64,000 nt of DNA, taken from assembly GCF_001808555.1 (NCBI RefSeq), contig NZ_KV793752.1, positions 2,474-66,473 on the forward strand, read 5' to 3'. The DNA is from Porphyromonas sp. HMSC065F10 (lineage in GTDB: Bacteria; Bacteroidota; Bacteroidia; Bacteroidales; Porphyromonadaceae). Below, piece by piece: positions 16,103 to 24,425 of the stretch (the first letter of the stretch is position 1; each line of letters starts with the position of its first letter). Below the pieces are notes generated by a model. It was not told where the DNA came from. It did not search any database and saw nothing but the letters and a program-made list of their open reading frames with translations. Made by a program: the position numbers and the translations under genes.

Positions 16103-17632
16103 TTAGCCCAGTCGCTCAATAGCGTACCGGACTCTTTGCTTGGTTTCCTTGACACCGATGAAGTCGATGATGTCGTAGATGTAGAGCCCTATCGCTTCTC
16201 CTACGAGTGCCACTCTGAGGGCGTTCATCACCACTCCTATCTTATAGCCTTTCTCCTCAAGCCAGCCGTGAGTCTTCTCATCGAGTAGCTTCACATCGAG
16301 AGGTTTAGGGAAGGTGTCAATATACTCCATGTACTCTGTGAGCTGCTTAGCGCTATCTTCCTTCCACCGCTTCTTGACAGACTTCTCATCAAAGTCAGTC
16401 GGAGCTTGGAGGAGGTAGCCTGTCTGCTCGACGACATCCGGAAGGAGGGTCAGTCGCTCTCGTGTCAGATCAAGGGCACAGACCAGCCTATGGTGGTCAC
16501 AAGTGATGCCGGCCTGCTCAAGGTACGGCATACAGAGGTCGGCTAAGCGGTCAAGGTCGCAGATCCGGATGTACTGCTGATTGAACCACTTTCCCTTCTC
16601 GTAGTCGAAGCGGGCGCCACTCTTATTGACACTGCTGAGGTCAAATCGACGGATGAGGACATTCATCGGCATAAGCTCTATGTCATCTCCTGGATTCCAC
16701 CCTAGGAGAGCGAGAAAATTAACCACTGCCTCAGGCAGGTAGCCGCTCTCGCGATATCCCGGACTCACAGCGCCGTCCTCGGGTGACTCCCAGAGAAGGG
16801 GGAAGACCGGGAAGCCAAACTTGTCCCCATCTCTCTTGCTGAGCTTGCCACTGCCCTCCGGCTTAAGCAAGAGAGGCAGGTGCGCAAAGTGAGGCATCTC
16901 CGCCTCCCAGCCAAAGGCACGATATAGCAAGACATGGAGAGGTGTGGAGGTTACCCACTCCTCACCGCGTATGACGTGAGAGATCTTCATCAGGTGGTCA
17001 TCCACAACGTTGGCTAGGTGGTAGGTAGGCAGATCATCGCTCTGCTTGTAGAGTACCTTGTCGTCAAGTTCCGATGAATTGATGGTCACTTCACCACGTA
17101 CCATATCGGTGAAGCTGATCGCCTCTCCCGGCTCTATCCGAAGTCGCACAACGTAAGGCACACCCGCTTGCTCCAGCTCATCGCACTCGCTCTCGGTCAG
17201 TGCGAGGGAGTTGCGCATTCGCATGCGGGTCGATGCATCATACTGAAAGTTCTTAGTACTCTCACGAGCCTGCTCCAGCTCCTCAGGGGTGTCATACGCC
17301 TTGTAGGCCTGACCGCTATCCAATAGCTCACGGACATACTTACGATAGATGTCCCTGCGCTCACTCTGGCGGTAGGGGCCGTACTCACCTCCCACACCTA
17401 CACCCTCGTCTATATGGATGCCAAGCCACTTAAGGGACTCGATGATGTAGTCCTCTGCTCCGGGGACAAACCGACGTGAGTCGGTATCCTCGATCCTCAG
17501 GAGCATTTTCCCCCCTTGATTTTTAGCAAAGAGGTAATTGTATAGAGCCGTTCGTACCCCTCCGATATGGAGTGGCCCTGTAGGGCTGGGAGCAAATCGC
17601 ACTCTTACCTGTGATGGAGTAGTATCAATCAT
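16103..17632 (-). CDS. gltX: glutamate--tRNA ligase
   Basis: Class I aminoacyl-tRNA synthetase charging tRNA-Glu. The HIGH-type motif occurs in [13 protein letters not shown] and the KMSKS loop as KLSKRDGD. I place the start at the ATG ending at 17632 (509 residues, beginning [13 protein letters not shown]), because homologues start just before the [10 protein letters not shown] strand. A longer frame from 17668 would add 12 residues with no family match and begin only 12 bp after the obgE stop. It is the last gene of the hpt-adk-obgE-gltX unit. Confidence 0.94.
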   Translation of the reverse strand: MIDTTPSQVRVRFAPSPTGPLHIGGVRTALYNYLFAKNQGGKMLLRIEDTDSRRFVPGAEDYIIESLKWLGIHIDEGVGVGGEYGPYRQSERRDIYRKYVRELLDSGQAYKAYDTPEELEQARESTKNFQYDASTRMRMRNSLALTESECDELEQAGVPYVVRLRIEPGEAISFTDMVRGEVTINSSELDDKVLYKQSDDLPTYHLANVVDDHLMKISHVIRGEEWVTSTPLHVLLYRAFGWEAEMPHFAHLPLLLKPEGSGKLSKRDGDKFGFPVFPLLWESPEDGAVSPGYRESGYLPEAVVNFLALLGWNPGDDIELMPMNVLIRRFDLSSVNKSGARFDYEKGKWFNQQYIRICDLDRLADLCMPYLEQAGITCDHHRLVCALDLTRERLTLLPDVVEQTGYLLQAPTDFDEKSVKKRWKEDSAKQLTEYMEYIDTFPKPLDVKLLDEKTHGWLEEKGYKIGVVMNALRVALVGEAIGLYIYDIIDFIGVKETKQRVRYAIERLG

Positions 17633-17680
17633 GTCTGTATTCTTATCTTTCGTTCGTTCGCTCAGCATCGTATGGGGTGA

Positions 17681-18835
17681 TCAGTAGGGATCTTCGTCGT
17701 GCATTCTCCCTCCGGCATCGCTCTCCGGCTCCTCATCAGTATCGAAGGACTCCTCAGTATCATCTTCGCTCTCATCAAGCTCGACCCCCTGTAGGGTGCG
17801 ATTGAGATTCTGCTCCACGAGGGGAGAGACTGCCTCAAAGTTGTTGATCGTAATGCTCTTCCAGATCAAGTCCTTGAGCTCTGCTACTCCCTCTCCGGTG
17901 ACGGAGGAGAAGAAGCAGACCGGCACTCCGTCAGGAAGGGTTGCGCTGATCATCTCCTTGAGATCCTCATCGATGAGGTCAGACTTTGAGATACCCAAGA
18001 CCCTATTCTTATCCAGCAGCGAGGGGTTGTACTTCTCCAGCTCTCCCAGCAGTATCTCATACTCCTCTGATATATTGTCAGCATTGGAGGGAATGAGGAA
18101 GAGTAGGGCGGCATTGCGCTCGATATGGCGGAGGAAGCGGAGCCCCAGCCCCTTACCCTCAGCAGCACCCTCAATGATTCCGGGGATGTCTGCCATCACG
18201 AAGGAGCGACCATCGCGGTACTTCACGATGCCGAGGTTGGGTACCAGTGTTGTGAAGGGGTAGTTGGCCACCTTGGGCTTGGAGGTGGTGATGGCAGATA
18301 GGAGGGTTGACTTCCCTGCATTAGGGAAGCCTACCAGTCCCACGTCAGCCAGTAACTTCAGCTGGAGTATCACCTCCCGCTCCTCGCGCGCCTCACCTGG
18401 CTGGGCAAAGCGGGGTGCCTGATTGGTCGAGGTGGCAAAGCGGGTGTTTCCCTGTCCTCCACGGCCTCCCTTGAGGATACGGATCTCCTCTCCGTGCTCT
18501 CTCACCTCGGTGATATAGTCTCCGGTGTCAGCATCGTAGCAGGCGGTCCCGAGTGGGACATCGATGTAGATATCTTCTCCATCGGCACCGGTACGATTGT
18601 TCTCACCACCGCTCTTGCCATTCCCTGCAAAGATGTGACGATTGTAGCGGAGGTGAAGTAGCGTCCAGTAGTTCCGGTCGCCCCTGAGATAGACATCCCC
18701 TCCACGACCGCCATCCCCTCCGTCAGGTCCGCCCTTAGGACTCCGCTTGGATCTGTAGAAGTGGACACATCCCTGACCTCCCTTGCCACTCCGGCAATAG
18801 ATCTTTACGTAGTCGACAAATCCTGACTCAGCCAT
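17681..18835 (-). CDS. obgE: GTPase Obg
   Basis: Ribosome-associated GTPase acting in large-subunit assembly and stress control. The 384 residues begin with the glycine-rich Obg fold (SGKGGQGCVHFYRSKRSPKGGPDGGDGGRGGDV), followed by the G domain with P-loop GFPNAGKST, switch VANYPFTTL, DIPGIIEGAA and the guanine-specificity motif written as SKSD rather than NKxD. The C-terminal 60 residues are acidic and low-complexity (DESEDDTEESFDTDEEPESD), replacing the OCT domain of some homologues. It lies between adk and gltX. Confidence 0.94.
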   Translation of the reverse strand: MAESGFVDYVKIYCRSGKGGQGCVHFYRSKRSPKGGPDGGDGGRGGDVYLRGDRNYWTLLHLRYNRHIFAGNGKSGGENNRTGADGEDIYIDVPLGTACYDADTGDYITEVREHGEEIRILKGGRGGQGNTRFATSTNQAPRFAQPGEAREEREVILQLKLLADVGLVGFPNAGKSTLLSAITTSKPKVANYPFTTLVPNLGIVKYRDGRSFVMADIPGIIEGAAEGKGLGLRFLRHIERNAALLFLIPSNADNISEEYEILLGELEKYNPSLLDKNRVLGISKSDLIDEDLKEMISATLPDGVPVCFFSSVTGEGVAELKDLIWKSITINNFEAVSPLVEQNLNRTLQGVELDESEDDTEESFDTDEEPESDAGGRMHDEDPY

Positions 18836-18901
18836 AGCACTTATTATTCTTTAGAGGATGTTTCTTCTCATTACGAGAGAGCGATCTGTTGCTCTCTCGG
18901 A

Positions 18902-19477
18902 TTAGGCAACGTGGCTATCAATCGCCTTGATGATCCGCTCTGTGATCTCATCGATGCTACCCTCACCCTCTACGGCAACGTACTTGCCTTGCTTGGAGTA
19001 GAAGCTGCGGACCGGCTCAGTCTCGCTATGGTAGACCTTAAGTCGCTCACGTGCTGACTCCTCGTTGTCATCAGCACGGCCGGACACTTTCCCTCGCTCC
19101 AGGATACGACTGATCAGCTCCTCTTCGCTGACCTGTAGCTCCAGCAGGAGGGTGACGCTCTCACCATGAGTCCTCAGCATTGTGTCCAGCGCCTCAGCCT
19201 GAGCTACAGTGCGTGGAAAGCCATCGAAGATGATGCCTGCATACTCACCGGGATCCTTGATATGCCCCTCCATGATACTCACGATGGTCTCATCGGGTAC
19301 GAGGTGTCCCTCGCTGATGAGCCCCTCCACCTTCTTCCCCAGGGGAGTTCCCTTCTTGATCTCTGCACGCAGGAGATCCCCTGTGGAGATGTGATTGAGG
19401 TTGTAGTGCTCCTTGATGTGTGCACTCTGAGTACCTTTGCCGGAGCCGGGAGCCCCGAATATGATGATATTTAGCAT
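18902..19477 (-). CDS. adk: adenylate kinase
   Basis: Equilibrates AMP and ATP with ADP. The start at 19477 gives 191 residues beginning MLNIIIFGAPGSGKGTQ, where the P-loop must sit near the N-terminus. A longer frame to 19528 would add 17 residues that overlap hpt and is rejected. Other motifs are STGDLLRAEI (AMP binding), FDGFPRT and RADDNEESARERLKVY. The LID is the short, zinc-free type (LERGKVSGRAD), normal for Bacteroidetes. It lies 4 bp after hpt. Confidence 0.95.
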   Translation of the reverse strand: MLNIIIFGAPGSGKGTQSAHIKEHYNLNHISTGDLLRAEIKKGTPLGKKVEGLISEGHLVPDETIVSIMEGHIKDPGEYAGIIFDGFPRTVAQAEALDTMLRTHGESVTLLLELQVSEEELISRILERGKVSGRADDNEESARERLKVYHSETEPVRSFYSKQGKYVAVEGEGSIDEITERIIKAIDSHVA

Positions 19478-19481
19478 GATA

Positions 19482-20057
19482 TTATATATTGAGTGATTGA
19501 TTCTTCTTCCGGAGGGACTCCTCATCAACTACGAAGATGTCATTGAGCATCCGTCCGAAGCCATTGTAGTCCAGTCCGTGACCCACGATAAAGTCATCCG
19601 GGATCTCCTTCCCCACATAGTCCAGTACCAGGGATGCATCCTTGTGTGCATTGGGCTTATCCAGCATAACAGCGATGCGCACCTCCTCAGCACCTCGGGA
19701 GAGGTAGAGTTTCTTAATCTCTGTCAGGGTAAACCCGGTGTCCACGAGATCTTCCAGCACCACCACTACGCGTCCCATGACATCGATCTGTGGAGCCATT
19801 ACCTCCGTGAGCCGCCCCGTGGAGTGCATGCCCGAGTAAGAGCTGTACTTCGCAAAGGTCATCTCATAAGGCTTGTCCAGCAGGTGAGCAATGTCAGAGC
19901 CAAACATAAATGCCCCATTGAGGATACAGACAAAGAGAGGATCTCTGTCTCCCACATCTGCGATGATCTCCTTAGCAACTCTCGCAATGTGAGGGTGCAG
20001 CTCCTCCTGTGACAGATAGGGCTTAAAGGTCAGCCCATCCACCTCTATTGACTTCAT
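19482..20057 (-). CDS. hpt: hypoxanthine phosphoribosyltransferase
   Basis: Purine salvage enzyme forming IMP/GMP from hypoxanthine/guanine and PRPP. The 191 residues include the flexible-loop SYSG motif (KYSSYSGMHSTG), the PRPP loop VVVLEDLVDTGFTL near residue 100, and the C-terminal purine-binding DKPNAHKDASLVLDYVGKEIPDDFIVGHGLDYNG. It is the first gene of the hpt-adk-obgE-gltX unit and has a -7 box 26 bp upstream. Confidence 0.95.
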   Translation of the reverse strand: MKSIEVDGLTFKPYLSQEELHPHIARVAKEIIADVGDRDPLFVCILNGAFMFGSDIAHLLDKPYEMTFAKYSSYSGMHSTGRLTEVMAPQIDVMGRVVVVLEDLVDTGFTLTEIKKLYLSRGAEEVRIAVMLDKPNAHKDASLVLDYVGKEIPDDFIVGHGLDYNGFGRMLNDIFVVDEESLRKKNQSLNI

Positions 20058-20082
20058 GATCTACGTTCCTGAGATTAAAAAA

Positions 20083-20090
20083 CAAATTTA
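20083..20090 (-). promoter_or_regulatory. -7 box TAAATTTG of hpt-adk-obgE-gltX
   Basis: The minus-strand TAAATTTG fits TAnnTTTG; it lies between the trmN6 stop and the hpt ATG and gives a leader of about 20 nt. Confidence 0.5.
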
Positions 20091-20122
20091 CCATAAAGTA
20101 TGTGCTTATGCCACCCCTTTGG

Positions 20123-20851
20123 TCAAAAGATCGTCAGAAAGTCTCGCATCAAGCCTGCATAGCGGACGCTATAACCAGCCCCTGTGGAGATGGTCAGTAG
20201 CTCCTCCGTGCAGTCGCTATGCCCTCCACCGGTCCACAGTCCGATGACTCGCTTGCAAGCCTTACCTGCTATGGTCTGTATGAGACAGCGGTGAACCATC
20301 TCCAGCCCGCAGGATAATGCTGCACGATCGTAGAGGGGTAGTACGCTTGTCGGGAGGACCACCGCGATGTATCCACTCGGCGATAGCAGCTCTGTGGAGG
20401 TCCCGAAGAGCACCTCCGGAGGCAAAGTCCCGCTATGTCGGGCGATCTGACGCTGCTCATCCCCGGGGAGGTAGCTCCCATTGTGATAGGGCGGGTTGCT
20501 AACGATCAGATCGTACTCACGAGGTGAGGTCCCAGAGCTTACTGAGCTGTAGTCCCCCTCCGTGAGGCTGAGTCGGGATGCGAATGGAGAGCGAGAGAAA
20601 TTTCGCCTCGCAGTCTCTGCAGCCCCATGGTCAATCTCAATGGCAGCAACCTCTGCGGAGGGAAACATCTGAGCCATCATAAGTGCAATGACTCCCGTCC
20701 CGGTCCCCACATCGAGTATCCGCTGAGGCCGGATAAGACTCTTCCTCAGCCACTCGATGGTGTATGCGCCCAGCAAGGTGCCATCGGTACCCACCTTCAT
20801 AGCTGCTTTGCCCTGCTCAAGGTCAAAGCCCTTCATGCGGAAGACGGACAT
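20123..20851 (-). CDS. trmN6: tRNA1(Val) adenine(37)-N6-methyltransferase
   Basis: SAM-dependent methyltransferase of the TrmN6/YfiC family, modifying A37 of tRNA-Val. In 242 residues it shows the N-terminal FRMKGFDLEQGKAAMKVGTDGTLLGAY block typical of the family, the SAM-binding loop LDVGTGTGVIALMMAQ, and the catalytic amino-methylase motif SNPPYHNG near residue 120. It follows metK by 22 bp and is probably co-transcribed, placing a SAM user behind the SAM riboswitch. Confidence 0.88.
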   Translation of the reverse strand: MSVFRMKGFDLEQGKAAMKVGTDGTLLGAYTIEWLRKSLIRPQRILDVGTGTGVIALMMAQMFPSAEVAAIEIDHGAAETARRNFSRSPFASRLSLTEGDYSSVSSGTSPREYDLIVSNPPYHNGSYLPGDEQRQIARHSGTLPPEVLFGTSTELLSPSGYIAVVLPTSVLPLYDRAALSCGLEMVHRCLIQTIAGKACKRVIGLWTGGGHSDCTEELLTISTGAGYSVRYAGLMRDFLTIF

Positions 20852-20873
20852 AAGTCTTTCTCCTGAAAGAAAA

Positions 20874-22172
20874 TCAGAAGTGAAATGCCTCTCGGATCTT
20901 ATCTACGAGATCCGTTTTCTCCCAGGCAAAGAGCTCCACCTCCTTAGTCAGCGTCCGGCCATTTCCGTCCGTGAAGGACTTTGTGGCTACTCGTGGTGTG
21001 CGACCGATATGCCCATAGGCAGAGCTCTCCCGATAGATCGGTGCCTCCAAGTGAAGTGATTTGATGATGTGGTAGGGCCTGAGGTCAAAGAGAGAGGACA
21101 GCATCGAGGCGATCTCGCCATCCGTCTCGCGTACCCTGCTCCTGCCGTAGGTATCTACATAGATGCTCACCGGATCAGCCTGACCGATGGCATAGGCGAC
21201 CTGGATCTTGATTTCGTCGCTCACACCAGCGGCTACCAAGTTCTTGGCGAGGTACCGAGCCGCATAGGTGGCTGACCGATCCACCTTGCTTGGGTCCTTG
21301 CCACTGAAGGCTCCGCCACCATGGGCAGCCCGACCGCCATAGGTATCTACGATGATCTTGCGCCCTGTCAGGCCGGTATCTCCGGCAGGACCCCCGAGGA
21401 CAAAGCGTCCCGTAGGATTGATCAGGTACTTCACCTGATCGTCGAGGAGGTTCTGGACCTTAGAGCTGTACTTCTCGATCAGCCTCGGGATCACAATACG
21501 CTGGACATCCTCCGAGATCTTCTCCTGCATCAGTCGATCAGCCTCTGCCTGGCTCATCCCATCGTGTGGCTTCACGAAGTCATCGTGCTGTGTGCTGAGG
21601 ACAATAGTATTGACTCGCTTGGGTGTGCGATCGATATTGTACTCTAGAGTCACCTGTCCCTTGGCATCCGGGCGGAGGTAGGGCATCAGCTCCGGCTCCT
21701 CCTTGCGGATCTGTGAGAGGATCTGCAGCATCGAGTGAGCCAACTCGATCGGTAGAGGCATATAGTTGTCACTCTCGCAGGATGCGTAGCCAAACATAAT
21801 CCCCTGATCGCCGGCACCCTGATCCTCATCTGCCTCGCGCACAACCCCCATATGGATGTCCGGGCTCTGCTCGTGTATGGCGCTGAGGATGCCGACAGAC
21901 TGGGCGTCGAAGCCGTACACTCCCTTGGTGTAGCCGATGTCAGCGATCACTCCTCTCACGACAGACTGTAGGTCTACGTACGCATCAGAGGTGATCTCGC
22001 CTGCTATGAGTACCTGACCTGCAGTCACCAGTGTCTCGCAAGCGACCTTACTCTTGGGATCCTGGGCAAGGAAGTTGTCCAGGAGGGCGTCGGAGATCTG
22101 GTCGGCCACCTTATCGGGGTGTCCGTCGCTCACTGACTCGGAGCTGAAGAGATAGGTATCGGATGTTTTCAT
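20874..22172 (-). CDS. metK: S-adenosylmethionine synthetase
   Basis: Makes S-adenosylmethionine from methionine and ATP. The 432 residues are longer than the usual 385-400. Signatures: FSSESVSDGHPDKVADQISDALLD at the N-terminus, GAGDQGIMFGYA near residue 123, the P-loop-like GGGAFSGKDPSKVDRSATYAARY, and the AIGQADPVSIYVDTYG strand. Extra residues lie in an insertion around 180-215. It is preceded by a 210-nt leader with a SAM-II aptamer, indicating feedback by its product, and followed by trmN6. Confidence 0.96.
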   Translation of the reverse strand: MKTSDTYLFSSESVSDGHPDKVADQISDALLDNFLAQDPKSKVACETLVTAGQVLIAGEITSDAYVDLQSVVRGVIADIGYTKGVYGFDAQSVGILSAIHEQSPDIHMGVVREADEDQGAGDQGIMFGYASCESDNYMPLPIELAHSMLQILSQIRKEEPELMPYLRPDAKGQVTLEYNIDRTPKRVNTIVLSTQHDDFVKPHDGMSQAEADRLMQEKISEDVQRIVIPRLIEKYSSKVQNLLDDQVKYLINPTGRFVLGGPAGDTGLTGRKIIVDTYGGRAAHGGGAFSGKDPSKVDRSATYAARYLAKNLVAAGVSDEIKIQVAYAIGQADPVSIYVDTYGRSRVRETDGEIASMLSSLFDLRPYHIIKSLHLEAPIYRESSAYGHIGRTPRVATKSFTDGNGRTLTKEVELFAWEKTDLVDKIREAFHF

Positions 22173-22223
22173 ATATCAATGAACCTAATAGATAGTATAG
22201 TGTCTGTAATCCGAGAAGAGACC

Positions 22224-22298
22224 TCACTCTGTCAGCACCCAATGCTCGAAGCCTCTCTCGGTCAGGCGCCACGGCTCGGGAGCGAGAGCTCCGACCAT
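22224..22298 (-). CDS. possible 24-codon upstream ORF between SAM-II aptamer and metK
   Basis: An ATG at 22298 opens a 24-codon frame ending at TGA 22224, starting 19 nt after the aptamer. It contains the hairpin GGAGC-TCTC-GCTCC in codons 3-8. SAM-II elements normally sit directly before the controlled start codon. This small frame occupies that place, while metK is 145 nt away. Coding is unproven; no homologue is recognised. Confidence 0.3.
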   Translation of the reverse strand: MVGALAPEPWRLTERGFEHWVLTE

Positions 22299-22317
22299 AT
22301 GGTTTATTGACTCAAGA

Positions 22318-22374
22318 GTGCCTTTTAGCATTGTTTTAGCGTGGTTGCAAGCAGACACAAATCTCTCCACGTGA
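22318..22374 (-). ncRNA. SAM-II riboswitch (metK leader)
   Basis: On the minus-strand RNA the elements of the SAM-II aptamer appear in order: P1 5' arm CGUGG, conserved GAUUU, UUGCAA, P1 3' arm CCACG, UAAA, and the 3' box GCUAAAAGG. Loop GUGUC (22358-22354) can pair with 3' GGCAC (22322-22318), forming the H-type pseudoknot of the class. The published metX SAM-II RNA has the same order of GAUUU, UUGCAA and GCUAAAAAGG. It lies within about 10 nt of the predicted transcription start and 145 nt before metK. SAM binding should lower downstream expression; the platform is not obvious. Confidence 0.85.
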
Positions 22375-22387
22375 TCTAATATCGGTG

Positions 22388-22395
22388 CAAAGGTA
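22388..22395 (-). promoter_or_regulatory. -7 box TACCTTTG of metK
   Basis: TACCTTTG on the minus strand, with TTTG about 16 bp upstream, places the transcript start near 22381, so the aptamer opens the mRNA. The 120 bp from here to the palindrome array at 22512 hold nothing else recognised. Confidence 0.6.
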
Positions 22396-22511
22396 CGATA
22401 TATTCTTGGCACAAATAGGCTACTCGGCGCATCTGTGTCCGAGATCCGGGAGAAATACGCGTTTCGATCGTCGTTTTGAGCCCTCACTTCGGATCCAGTG
22501 ACAAGCTCAAA

Positions 22512-22571
22512 CTAATATCGGTATTAGAGAAATCTATTACCGGTAATAGAGACGACTAATATCGGTATTAG
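22512..22571. repeat. three-unit palindrome array, 22-bp period
   Basis: Units at 22512-22527 (CTAATATCGGTATTAG), 22534-22549 (CTATTACCGGTAATAG, a perfect palindrome) and 22556-22571 (as the first), with 6-bp spacers AGAAAT and AGACGA. It sits between the divergent metK and FKBP promoters, 95 bp upstream of the latter. Confidence 0.85.
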
Positions 22572-22665
22572 ATAAAACTCTTCAGTAGGATACTTTTGCC
22601 ATGATCCTCGAGCAACTTTCTGATGAGTTAGGGACAGTGTGAGAGTAGGGTGTTACCTTTTTTGT

Positions 22666-22673
22666 TATCTTTG
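22666..22673 (+). promoter_or_regulatory. -7 box TATCTTTG of the FKBP gene
   Basis: TATCTTTG lies 42 bp before the ATG at 22716; no clear -33 TTG. Confidence 0.5.
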
Positions 22674-22715
22674 TGGCGTTTTTGACTATGCCAATTAATA
22701 ACTATAACTCTACCA

Positions 22716-23306
22716 ATGGATAAAGTAAGTTACTCGCTCGGACTGAGTCTCGGCAATAATCTCGTCAGCAGTGGCATCAAGGACCTCAATGTAGAGGACT
22801 TTGTGCGCGGACTCACCTGCGTCCTTGAGAGCGCTGAGCCTGAGATCACCTATGAGGAAGCTGAGGAGGAGCTGAAGAACTACTTCACCCGTCAGCAGGA
22901 GGAGCAGTTCCATAACAATAAGGCTGCCGGTCAGACCTACCTGGCTGAGAATGGAGCACGCGAGGGGGTGGTAACTCTCCCCTCAGGTGTCCAGTACGAG
23001 GTGCTTGTGGAGGGCAATGGCCCTAAGCCATCACCCACGGATACCGTTCGGTGCCACTACGAGGGATCTCGCATTGATGGCCAGATCTTCGATAGCTCTA
23101 TTCGTCGAGGCGAGCCCGCGACCTTTCCGGTCAATGGCGTTATCAAGGGCTGGCAGGAGGTCCTGCCGATGATGCCTGTAGGCTCTAAGTGGAGAGTCGT
23201 GATCCCTGAGGAGCATGCCTACGGGAGCCACGGTGCCGGTCAACTCATCGAGCCATATATGGCGCTTATCTTTGAGATTGAGCTACTCGGTATAGAGGGG
23301 AAGTAA
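22716..23306 (+). CDS. cytoplasmic FKBP-type peptidyl-prolyl cis-trans isomerase
   Basis: A 196-residue isomerase with no signal peptide. The N-terminal 75 residues form the helical dimerisation domain of the FklB/Mip type (MDKVSYSLGLSLGNNL, EEELKNYFTRQQEEQ), joined by a helix to a C-terminal FKBP domain (GVQYEVLVEGNGPKPSPTDTVRCHYEGSRIDGQIFDSS, FPVNGVIKGWQEVLPMMPVGSKWRVVIPEEHAYG). FKBP active-site residues Tyr, Phe, Asp and Trp are present. It is followed by a paralogue with a lipoprotein signal, so the pair supplies proline isomerase activity on both sides of the inner membrane (inference). Confidence 0.93.
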   Translation: MDKVSYSLGLSLGNNLVSSGIKDLNVEDFVRGLTCVLESAEPEITYEEAEEELKNYFTRQQEEQFHNNKAAGQTYLAENGAREGVVTLPSGVQYEVLVEGNGPKPSPTDTVRCHYEGSRIDGQIFDSSIRRGEPATFPVNGVIKGWQEVLPMMPVGSKWRVVIPEEHAYGSHGAGQLIEPYMALIFEIELLGIEGK

Positions 23307-23369
23307 GTCCCTATGGAGCTCTTTTATTGAGAAATAATTCAACTACACTTATTTATACACACAATCAAC

Positions 23370-24245
23370 ATGAAAAAGACCGTAGTAACGCTCCTCGTCG
23401 GCACGATTGCCGCTATGGGAGTGATGACGGGATGTGGCAATGGTCAGGGGACCGCAAAGCTCGTGACCCCTCAGGACTCTGCTGCATACTTCTTAGGTCT
23501 CTCGCAGACTATGCCTCTGCACGAGCAGTGGGATCAGTATCAGTATCAGGTGCCTGGTGACTCTGCGTCCAAGAAGGACCAGTTCATCAAGGGTTTCCGT
23601 GATGCGCTCACCTCAGGCAGTGCCAAGGCAGCCTACTCCAATGGCTACCTAATGGGCTTCCAGCTCATTGACTCTTGGGAGGGCTTTAATGCCCGTATCC
23701 CCGGTGACTCTCTCGATAAGCAGAAGTTTATCGATGGTCTCATCGCCGGTCTCTCCGGCAAGGTAGATACGACCCTGACGATGGATGCCATCAATAACTA
23801 TATGCAGGAGTACTTTGCCAATGCGCAGAAGATCGTAGAGGATAAGAATAAGAAGGCCGGTGCCGACTTCCTCGCTGCTAATAAGTCTAAGGAGGGTGTT
23901 GTGGAGCTGCCCAGCGGCCTGCAGTACCGTATTGACAAGCTCGGAGATGGCATCAAGCCTGCTGCTGAGGATACTGTAGTCGTCCACTACAAGGGGACCA
24001 AGCTCGATGGTACCGTCTTTGACTCCTCTTATGATCGCGGTGAGCCTGCAACCTTCCCCCTTACGGGAGTCATCCAGGGCTTCAGCGAGGGACTCCAGCA
24101 GGTGCCTGCCGGATCCAAGGTGACGCTCTGGATCCCCGGTGATCTTGCCTATGGTCAGCGTGGCTCGGGTGATCAGATCGGTCCGTTCGAGATGCTTACA
24201 TTCGAGATGGAGCTTCAGGAGGTACGTCCCGCAGCTAAGAAGTAA
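23370..24245 (+). CDS. FKBP-type peptidyl-prolyl cis-trans isomerase lipoprotein
   Basis: A 291-residue exported paralogue of the previous gene. The signal peptide ends in lipobox GVMTGC with Cys22 the lipidated residue. A long N-terminal helical region (about 30-170), with two repeats resembling the Mip dimerisation domain (DSAAYFLGLSQTM; AAYSNGYLMGFQLIDSW), precedes the FKBP domain (LQYRIDKLGDGIKPAAEDTVVVHYKGTKLDGTVFDSS to LTFEMELQEV). It probably folds proteins at the outer membrane or in the periplasm. It lies 63 bp after its paralogue and is followed by a strong terminator. Confidence 0.93.
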   Translation: MKKTVVTLLVGTIAAMGVMTGCGNGQGTAKLVTPQDSAAYFLGLSQTMPLHEQWDQYQYQVPGDSASKKDQFIKGFRDALTSGSAKAAYSNGYLMGFQLIDSWEGFNARIPGDSLDKQKFIDGLIAGLSGKVDTTLTMDAINNYMQEYFANAQKIVEDKNKKAGADFLAANKSKEGVVELPSGLQYRIDKLGDGIKPAAEDTVVVHYKGTKLDGTVFDSSYDRGEPATFPLTGVIQGFSEGLQQVPAGSKVTLWIPGDLAYGQRGSGDQIGPFEMLTFEMELQEVRPAAKK

Positions 24246-24288
24246 GCCGGGCATTGTGCCTTACTGATAAGGCATTGTGTCCTTGATA

Positions 24289-24325
24289 AAAAGGAGTGTG
24301 TCGAGTCTTCTCGGCACACTCCTTT
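24289..24325 (+). terminator. terminator after the FKBP pair
   Basis: AAGGAGTGTGTCGAG pairs with CTCGGCACACTCCTT around a TCTT loop with one mismatch, flanked by A and T tracts. Confidence 0.9.
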
Positions 24326-24344
24326 TGCATTGTTAGTTTTTCTT

Positions 24345-24352
24345 TACATTTG
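24345..24352 (+). promoter_or_regulatory. -7 box TACATTTG of the lipoprotein gene at 24426
   Basis: TACATTTG with TTG at 24325-24327 overlapping the terminator tail; leader about 70 nt. Confidence 0.5.
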
Positions 24353-24425
24353 TGACGTGGTTATTGAGTTGCAATATACGTTGTATAGATAGCCGATTAC
24401 CTATCCTATTAGTTTCGTTAGTATT

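Noticed and set aside
22224-22487. 87-codon minus-strand frame across the metK leader
   Set aside because: It runs through the metK promoter and the SAM-II aptamer; only its last 24 codons could be transcribed as an ORF.
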